A stretch of DNA of 64,000 nt from Sisyra terminalis (lineage: Eukaryota; Arthropoda; Insecta; Neuroptera; Sisyridae), in NCBI GenBank assembly GCA_958496175.1, contig OY292276.1, positions 18,680,001 through 18,744,000 on the forward strand, read 5' to 3'. The notes below the pieces were generated by a model. That model saw nothing but the letters and a program-made list of their open reading frames with translations. It was not told the DNA's origin and did not search any database. A program made the position numbers and the translations under genes. Below are positions 56,350 through 64,000 of the stretch, piece by piece (the stretch's first letter is position 1; each line of letters begins with the position of its first letter).

Positions 56350-57430
56350 TATGGTCAAATCATCATGGAATCTTCCACTGCTATATCTGCGTGCCACTTT
56401 CCCTTCAACTATAAGTAGTTTAATTTTTCCAGTTTTTCTAACCATTGATTGAAATAGTATGATTGTTTATTCTACTTAATGTAGTGTTTTATGATTCCTT
56501 AGTTCTTGAAAGATGGATCTATTAGTTCTTTTCTTCGTCCATGAGACTCTTAGTATACGTCTGAAAGTACATATCCATAGTTCGAAGGCTTCAATCTTTT
56601 GCATATTGTTTTTTTAGGGACCAAGCTTCACTGTCGTATATGGTAATTGAAAAAATCAACGCATTAGCTAGTTTTACTTTTATGTTTTTCGGATCAATAT
56701 ACTTTTTTCATATTTTCGTTAGTTTCGCCATCGCTTTTTTGGTTACCTCTATACACCGTTTGACTTCTTCACTGCGACCTAAGGTGTTAGTGACTATGGT
56801 TCTTAGATGCATGATCTTTGAGACTACGTCAGAACTATTTATTTCTCTGGTTTCTGATGAGTTTTTACTTTGGTTGACAACAATTATTTTTTTCGTTTTT
56901 ATTTTGTTAAGACCTCCAGACCATATTTCCTGAAGTTGGAAGCCTATTCATTTTCACAACTTCAGCAGGCCATTCACGCTCCGACTTGCAGTCCAACTAG
57001 TCGGACTACTATTTGGATCTTCTAGTTGGATCGCCTATATGATCCGTCTAGTCTGATTAGAAATCCAACTTCCAGCAACACCATTCACGATCCGACTTTT
57101 GATCCAATTTCGAAAGTCGAACCACAAGTTGGACTGCAAGTCGAAGCGTGAATGGCCTGCTTTACTCTTCTTGAATAATTTTTTTTTCATGGATATTTTT
57201 TTCTATTGATCACGAAATATTCGCAAGAAATGTTCTCATTAGATGTTGTAGTAGTTAGGAGGGAGTATACAACCCTGTCTTACCTCTGGTTCTAATTGTA
57301 GTTCTTCGGAGGTTATATTTTCAATTTAAGTTTTTGATTTGTTTTGCCGCTATAGTTACTTGATTGTTTATGAGATGTGTTGGCGTGTTCAATGAGCGTG
57401 AAAATGTCCCGTAGGTGTAAACAGTCATAA
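56350..57430 (-). mobile_element. RTE-like LINE, ORF2 reverse transcriptase and C terminus, interrupted
   Basis: Minus strand, upstream first: EPEVRQGCILP (about 57,292-57,260) corresponds to the GVRQGCVLSP palm block. After a 198-bp insertion, MAKLTKI near 56,730 and KIEAFELWICTFRRILRVSW then TKKRTNRSIFQEL (about 56,605-56,505) match the thumb and C-terminal pattern K-I-D-A-F-E-L-W-x-W-R-R-M-L-R-I-x-W-T. Frameshifts and stops interrupt it, and the YADD catalytic region is not readable. The plus-strand frame at 56,640-56,933 is its antisense shadow. Same family as the 5.4-kb copy. Confidence 0.85.
56964..57161. mobile_element. 198-bp MITE with 35-bp inverted repeats, nested in the LINE
   Basis: Termini 56964-56998 and 57127-57161 are inverted repeats matching at 34 of 35 bases, starting AGCAGGCCATTCACGCTCCG. 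Inside, CATTCACGATCCGACTTTTG repeats the terminal motif in direct orientation with the left end, and AGTCCAACTAGTCGGACT is palindromic. Flanks are TTC on the left and TTA on the right, so a degenerate 3-bp target (PIF/Harbinger-like) is possible but unproven. It splits the reverse transcriptase of the RTE LINE, so it is the younger of the two. Confidence 0.88.
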
Positions 57431-60340
57431 GTAAGTTCCCATTGTAATCAGTTGAAAGTTTTTGAGTAGACTGCGGATACGAGATACAATTTAACATACT
57501 TAAAGTTCTCTTGCCTTTCTTATGATTTAAAAAAAATAATTGTTATTTTTATCCTTTGGATAAATAAGTTAAAATTGAATAAATATTACTTAAAGTCTTA
57601 AAATAATACTCATAAAAATATGCTTCAAATCATCGCATAAATATATTAACATCAGTACGTTATTGAATAATAAAATACTGTCACTTCTGGCGTACCTTTA
57701 TCGATATTTGCATATGTCGCAAATATTTTCATTTTAAAAATATAATAGGTACTTGATGTTAACCAACATTTAAAAAATGAATAAATTTAATGAATGAAAT
57801 AATAAAAAAATATCCAAGAAATTAAATGCCAAATCTATCGTTAAAGATTTTTCCACAGTATCCAACCATTGTGAAATCTTCATTAGTTTTTGTGCTGGTA
57901 AATCGTTATGTTATTGTAAAGAATTGCTTTTGTGTTGGTCGTTTCTTCCTACTATTACCTTATTTTTTCTAATTCCCGATAAGCCAAAATTATACAAAGG
58001 CTGTTTGATGCGTCTGAGAAATAACTAGAAATAAAACAAAACACAAAGATCGGATTATTAGGAGTTAAAGCCTGAAACTGAGATTTGGCTTCATTGTGAG
58101 AAGATGAACATATTGCCTTCGGCTTCAAAGTAAAATTTATCACAAAAATCTTCTGTAAACATTGCAGCGCTCTTTTCTTTTGAAATATTTTCATTCACTG
58201 GAAAGATTCGACTTTCCTGAATATGATTTTAAGAAACTAATGACAAAAAAGAATTTATATTGAAAATTAATATTGGAGATGAAATTTTCTCGATGGGAAA
58301 TATTTTTGTTATTTTGCTCCTCTCTAAATGCGCTGGTCTTAATGGGTATAGGTATGTATAACACACCTTGTTAACGGTATGTTATAAGGCTTTGTCTTTT
58401 TTGTTCGATATATCTATGCACATTTGACCATTGATAAAGATTAAAAGAGTTCATTCAAAGAAGCCACACAACCCAAAAATTAAACTTTACATTTTGGTAA
58501 AAATATTTTTTTTAGTCAAACAAAATAAAACAATACGCTCTTATTATTAGCATCTCAACTTTGAAGATCCATAGAATTTAAATTGATAAAGTGTTTAATT
58601 AAGTAGCATCAATATTTTCACAGACATATCTTTGGGTTGGTCTTAAAGCAATCATAAGTCATAAAAATAAAAAATTTTAAGATTTTTTTTATGTTAACAC
58701 TGTAGTTTTATTTATTTATCTAAAAATTATATAAAAAAAAAGAATAACTATAGCTTTAATAAAAAAATAATGTTTTACTTTTAAAAAAATTTAAAAATAA
58801 AATTAAGGACTACAAAGTCAGTATTAAGTTCCTTTATTTGGAAATAAAACAAGTTATTTACTTTCAGACAAAGAGCCAATAACAAAAAACTAAAATTAAT
58901 AAACCCTTTATATTTTAAATATTTATTAGTACTGAATATAATAAAAGAAACTTTATTATTTTTAGTCTATTTATAAATGTTAACATTAATTAGTTGTATA
59001 ATTAGATAGAATAAAGGTGGGTGTTTTTCCTCCTTCTCATAACGGGAACCAAATTTTCGCAACTAGCTCTAATAAACTGAATTCATTTTTTAAGAAAATG
59101 CTTTTATGAAAGTAAAAGTTTGCATTTTTCTTTATACAATTATAGTATAGTTAGTGATATTTAATGACATTGATTAAATTCGCACTCGATAATATACATC
59201 AAACAAGTATACGTATTTACTATTGATTTATTTGGCTAACATAATTATTTGGTTTAGTTTAATAATAATGGAATTGATATCTATTCAAATATTCACTTCA
59301 TACCTAGATATTCATATGAAACTATTTATATTTAAACAACGAACGAATATGCAAATATTTTATTTAACAGCTATACAATGAATGATTTGTTTTGCTTTCT
59401 ACTTATTGGAAAGAAAAAGAAAACTGAAAATTTTAAATGAATTGCAATCGAATATTAAAGAACGTTTTGACCACTTTTGCTTACATTTCCTCCAAAAATC
59501 TGAAAAGCGAATCATATACTTTCTTTTCGGCTATAATTTAATATTCTTTACTGTATGTATTCGTAAGACTTTTTAGGTTTTTGTTTTGTAAGTTTACATT
59601 GGAGCAGATTATATAATTTTGGTATGGATTTAATAGCCATTTCCAAATAATATTTTGCATGATATAAGTTTACTTAAATTTAATCAAGAGTAACATTTGC
59701 AATACTTTATTGATTTGAGATTACGTCTTTTGGCAAAGTTGTAGCCAAAGTTAGCAGTATAAAGCCTTATAAAATGGAGCTTTATGTACTGAAGAGATTT
59801 TTTGTTTTGTTTTTCTTAATTTATTTGATTACTTTTGATCAACTACTAATAATTAGACTTAAGTACTTATTTGTAATAAATTAAAAAATTGAGCGATATA
59901 TTACTTAAGTAAAACTAGTTGATCTCTAATTGTTTGCGTTTTTGTCTTCATTAACGCTTCATTATAATTCATTATATTTTTTTTTAATTTAATTTTTTTA
60001 TTTAAAATACAAATTTTATGATAAATATGCAACTAAAATATTTTTTTTTATATTTTGAAGTAAAATTGGTCCAATTCTTCTCAAATGTAAAAATCCATCC
60101 ATTAAAATAAAAATAATGATTATTTAAAAAAATACCAATATTAAACTAATTTAATCTAGAAATGTAATAATCAACAAATTATGCATTTCAAGGTCTTAGA
60201 GTCTATGATTTTTTGGCAAAGTAGCTTATCTGTTTTTATATTTTCAACCATATACCACACATTTACGAATTTAATCAGAAGAAAAAAAGAAAGAATACCA
60301 CGTTCATGGTGATATTCAAACGAAAACGTTTCCTGGATGC
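57431..60340. other. AT-rich stretch, no gene seen
   Basis: No element, gene or RNA recognised. Confidence 0.5.
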
Positions 60341-60344
60341 CTCA

Positions 60345-60485
60345 AGCTTAATAGAAGCACAGTAGAAACGGGACAGAAGGACAAGTAGAAACAATAGAAC
60401 ACTTCAAATATCTCCGATGTCTTGTCAATAAGAAATGGAGTATCGTCAAGTGTAGGGAATTTAGAATTGCCCGGGGTACACAAAA
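60345..60485 (+). mobile_element. RTE-like LINE scrap
   Basis: The plus strand from 60385 reads VETIEHFKYLRCLVNKKWSI then VKCREFRIARGTQ. This matches the block V-E-x-V-x-x-F-K-Y-L-G-x-x-V-x-x-x-x-x-x-x-x-E-I-x-x-R-I that follows the palm in insect RTE-type reverse transcriptases. Only about 100 bp is readable. The opposite-strand frame (60,316-60,516) is a shadow. Confidence 0.6.
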
Positions 60486-63400
60486 AACAGTGATTTTTGG
60501 GTGTGTAAAATATCATTAAAAATTATAAATCAAGAAAAAAATGAATATTTTAATTAAACCCACATTCCTACATTATACCAAGGTCTTTTCATATAAAAAC
60601 GTTGGTGATGAACCATGGTGCGTTTGTATCGTTCTTAAAGCTTGGAATTTAAATCTGTCCAAATTCATAGTAACACTGGAAATAACACCCTTACAATGCA
60701 GTTTGGATTATATTTTACGGTTTTATTTGCACTTTTATACTTTCCAGGAATAAAGCATTTTAAAGAGTGCCTATATTTGCATAAACTCATATAACAAACA
60801 AACGAAAAATAAAAAGAGACTATATTTTCCCATTAGATTTGTTGTTTTTTTTTTCCATGAATCAGATAAAGGTATTTGACAGAAATTGATCGTATTGTAT
60901 TTTAGTTGTGTAGATTAATGATAAATAGATGATCAATTTATACACGCTGCGTTGAAAATATAATAAATAAAATAAAATTTCATGAAAACAAGAGAAACGT
61001 GACGTAGTTGGTATCATAAAAAATTGTCGAATGATTTGTGCACTAATTCCATTTTTTATTTACAATGTAAAAATATAGCGTTATTGTAAAAATGACAGAA
61101 CGGTTCTGTTCTACGAATAATTTATATTCTCTGTTTATTACAGTGAATTCTAAATGCAATCCATTATTCACTCGTTTGAGATATATATTTAAAATTAATT
61201 TTAAAAATACGTTTCCTTGATGTCTACTATTATGGCTGGTCTTATAAAGCATTAAACTGTTCTTTGTATTCTTCAAGTGTTTACTTCTTTTATCTTTTGT
61301 ATTTTCTTTTGATTCACGTTCGAATGTTGCAATATTATAAATTGTATTATATTAACCATCGTTTGATAAGAACAAATTTTAAATGCAGTTTTTTTTATTT
61401 ATGCGAATACTTGATTTTGATGTTAATCTAACAATTGTATAAGTCAAGGAAAAGATAAAAGATAGTATTCGTATAAAAGAATATTTAATTTCAAGAAATA
61501 GTGTAACGATAAATAATGCTAATACAACATACTTTTATTTAAGAGATTATAATTTTCTAAATTTTTGTACGGTTCTGTTACCTCATAAGATAGAGGATAT
61601 CCGTCAGTTCAAAGTATAATAGAAGAATTCACTAGGAAAAATGCACTATTTTTAAAGCCTTTTTGCACTTAAAATATTTATAAATTTTTGATGTAGGTAT
61701 GAGAATAGAAAAATTCATATTAATATACGAGAATCAAAATCATGCTACAATAAAGAATTTTCAAAGTAGCAACCGATATTGTTAATTACGTTAAAGAGCT
61801 TTAAATCTAAATTTTCAATAACCAACATGAATCAGAAATACATATTAATAGTACAAACGCTTAATTCGATTTTTTTGTTATAATCTTACAATATAAAAAA
61901 AAAATCTATGATCACGATAAAAAATTGATACCTTAGAAACCTATATCTTCCTCGACAGTCTTTAAAATTATTCTGTAATATTTTGAAGTTCTTTAAAAGT
62001 CCTTTTAAAATAGAATTTTTTAAGCTATAAGCAAAAAAATTTGTTTAATGTCTAATCAATTGAAAGAGTTTGCTGAACGTGTATATACATATTACATACC
62101 CATTCAAGAACATCTTTTTTCTGCAAATTTCTTGAACATATTGTTCACATTATTAACATGCAATAATATATGGGCAAACTATCTTTAAAAGGCCTGGTAG
62201 TGCGAAACTTATAGATATTAATTTATTTTGACTAATAAAATTTTGAAAATTTCACAAAACCACTCCCAGTATTACGACAATCTTCTTCCTAATCCTACAT
62301 TACGTCTACGCACGTTTTGTGTATTGTCGTCATTCGGAACTAATCGATACATGAATTTTAATTAGAGGGAAATGTTTAAAAATAATTTAAAATTCATAGT
62401 GAAAACTAAAAAATAAGTTTGTATAGTTGGAAAAAGATTTCATTGCAATTAAAAATTAATGAAAAATTAATGAATTTTAAATTAAATGAATTTTAAATTT
62501 GTCAGTTTCTACAAAATAACATTTGGAGGATGCTTGAGGAAAAATTCAATATATAATTTTGGGCCGCACAGACCATTTATTAATTGTATGTATTCCATAA
62601 GTATATCTCAGTATATTCCCAGAAAGTTCAGTAGTCAGAGAAATCTGGAAAGTCAAGGGATCTTAGGGAAAGGCAGGGGATATTTAGATTGATATTTTTA
62701 TATTAAAACTCTGTACGTAAAATAGAATATACATAGTCACAATACACAATAAACAGTACAATATTCAAGTCCAATAGAATATACATCGCATATTTACATA
62801 CGCGTGAACATATACTAAACATTACAAATCAGTTTGATTTTATTTCTTAGTCTTTCGGAGCAAAATTGATGAAAGTTTTTAGCCAAGAAGATTTCTGTGA
62901 ATAAGGTAACGATATTTTTTTTTTGAGAAATCAGAGAAAAATTAAGAAACTCTATTTCAATTGAAAAAAAAGGAAACACTTTTTCCATTAAGATAAACTT
63001 GGTTTTTATACAATTTATTTAAGTTTACTAAACTAAAAAAAAATATTGGGATGAGGGTAACAAATTTCATCATTATTTCCAGGAGTGAACTGAAGTGTTA
63101 AGAAGGCTCGATAATACAAGTGTGTTAGCGGTTTAATATTTAACTTTAATAATTTCCGGATATTCAAAAAAATATAAATTATCTTTTATTCATGTTTTCG
63201 CTATTTTTTGTGTGAAAGCATGTGTTATTTCGGATGTATGAATTTTTATTTAATATTATTTTTGCACAATTTGTATAAATATTTTGTCAAGGTAAATATT
63301 TTATCCTATTTTTCTATGCTTAATAGAAGTAAATCCATTAAAACAAAGATTGAGAGGTTAGTCAAGTCTTAAGTAGTAATAAATACATATTTTTTTGATC

Positions 63401-64000
63401 AACAGATGATTATTTACGGAAATATTAGAGAAGTAATTTTTAACCAAGGATCAATCGAACTCCAGGGATTCGGTGAATTAGCCTTGCAGGCTCGGAGGAT
63501 ATAATGTTTTAACGGTATATTTTTCATTTTGTGAACCTAAAACTGGTATAAATATATACATATGCTTTGAATTTAAAAAAATAATATTTTATTTTTCCAA
63601 GAAGAGTTTGGTGAATGCCGTCAGTATCTCCAACAAGGATGAGAACCACTGTATTAGAGAAACATTAAAGATATATTCTGCCATTCAAATGTAGATATAT
63701 AAGAATAAAATAATGAAACAAAATTACTAATGCTTTTAAAAACTTCTTTTCCATCACAGTTAAAATACTATATAGTTGCGTAAATAATAAAATAATCAAT
63801 AAAAAATTTTCTTTGCCAATAATTGATAAATGGGTTTGTTTTTTACCAAAATAAAATCATCTTTCTCGTGACAATTACAGATCAGCCCCAATTGTCATCA
63901 TTTTCTATCAAAAAATTGAAGTGATAAAATGTGTGGGATAATGAATTTTATTTTTCGAATGGTTATAAGTGATGCTATTGATGAACAATGTCACGACTTC
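60486..64000. other. AT-rich stretch, no gene seen
   Basis: Frames at 60.54, 61.04 and 62.49 kb are of chance length. Slightly GC-richer bits at 63,450-63,500 and 63,600-63,660 hold nothing I recognise. Confidence 0.45.

Noticed and set aside
56640..56933. 97-codon plus-strand frame
   Set aside because: Antisense to the RTE reverse transcriptase, whose motifs are readable on the minus strand.
1..64000. CRISPR arrays, operons, bacterial promoters or ribosome binding sites
   Set aside because: None seen; introns, SINEs and LINEs show the DNA is eukaryotic.

Overview
This window looks like non-coding DNA from a large, very AT-rich arthropod genome, most likely an insect. Long A/T runs dominate, there is no operon-like gene packing, and almost every open frame is of the length expected by chance in such DNA. 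The recognisable pieces are eukaryotic: a spliced micro-gene with TATA box, GT-AG introns and AATAAA signals; tRNA-derived SINEs; decayed Jockey-like and RTE-like LINEs; several MITE-like inverted-repeat elements; and a family of repeats carrying a hammerhead-ribozyme-like motif.

Layout. At 2.09-2.24 kb there is an exact-period 75-bp tandem duplication, and at 3.48-3.90 kb a GC-richer patch with a TATA box. The RTE LINE tail at 5.4-6.0 kb (minus) is followed by a small transposase-like remnant at 7.0 kb (minus) and a 182-bp tandem duplication at 9.3-9.65 kb. Two adjacent elements, a 348-bp MITE with perfect 27-bp inverted termini and a GC-rich fold-back, occupy 11.14-11.72 kb. The one convincing gene lies at 12.33-13.12 kb (plus): three coding exons encoding a 128-residue secreted basic protein, with a possible 70-residue short form. 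A GC-richer block follows. From 13.8 to 16.1 kb there is a 1.8-kb nested palindrome, two hammerhead-like copies and an RTE LINE tail. At 17,040 a perfect juxtaposed acceptor/donor pair looks like a recursive splice site. This would put at least this part of the window inside a long plus-strand intron.

Further right are a SINE (20.1 kb), the best hammerhead-like copy (25.09 kb), an 82-bp repeat cluster (29.5 kb), an inverted hammerhead element (29.9-30.2 kb) and two decayed Jockey LINE fragments (32.8-33.7 and 36.65-37.4 kb). After these come a second intact hammerhead-like copy (41.8 kb), a MITE family in two copies (41.9 and 55.4 kb), a disrupted hammerhead element (45.2-45.6 kb), a (TA)n microsatellite (47.1 kb) and an RTE tail (48.2 kb). 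The right end holds a minus-strand SINE (50.5 kb), an RTE LINE interrupted by a 198-bp MITE (56.4-57.4 kb) and a last RTE scrap (60.4 kb). The remaining AT-rich stretches show nothing I can support.

The most interesting signal is the dispersed motif CUGANGA - hairpin - GAAA - short self-complementary tract - C/U. It occurs in at least seven places on both strands, usually in a repeat with a conserved flank of about 150 bp. In the two best copies the flanks form the expected stem I. The presumptive stem III tract stays self-complementary although its sequence differs between copies. This matches dimer-acting hammerhead ribozymes of Penelope-like elements and retrozymes. No Penelope reverse transcriptase is visible here, so the copies would be non-autonomous or truncated.
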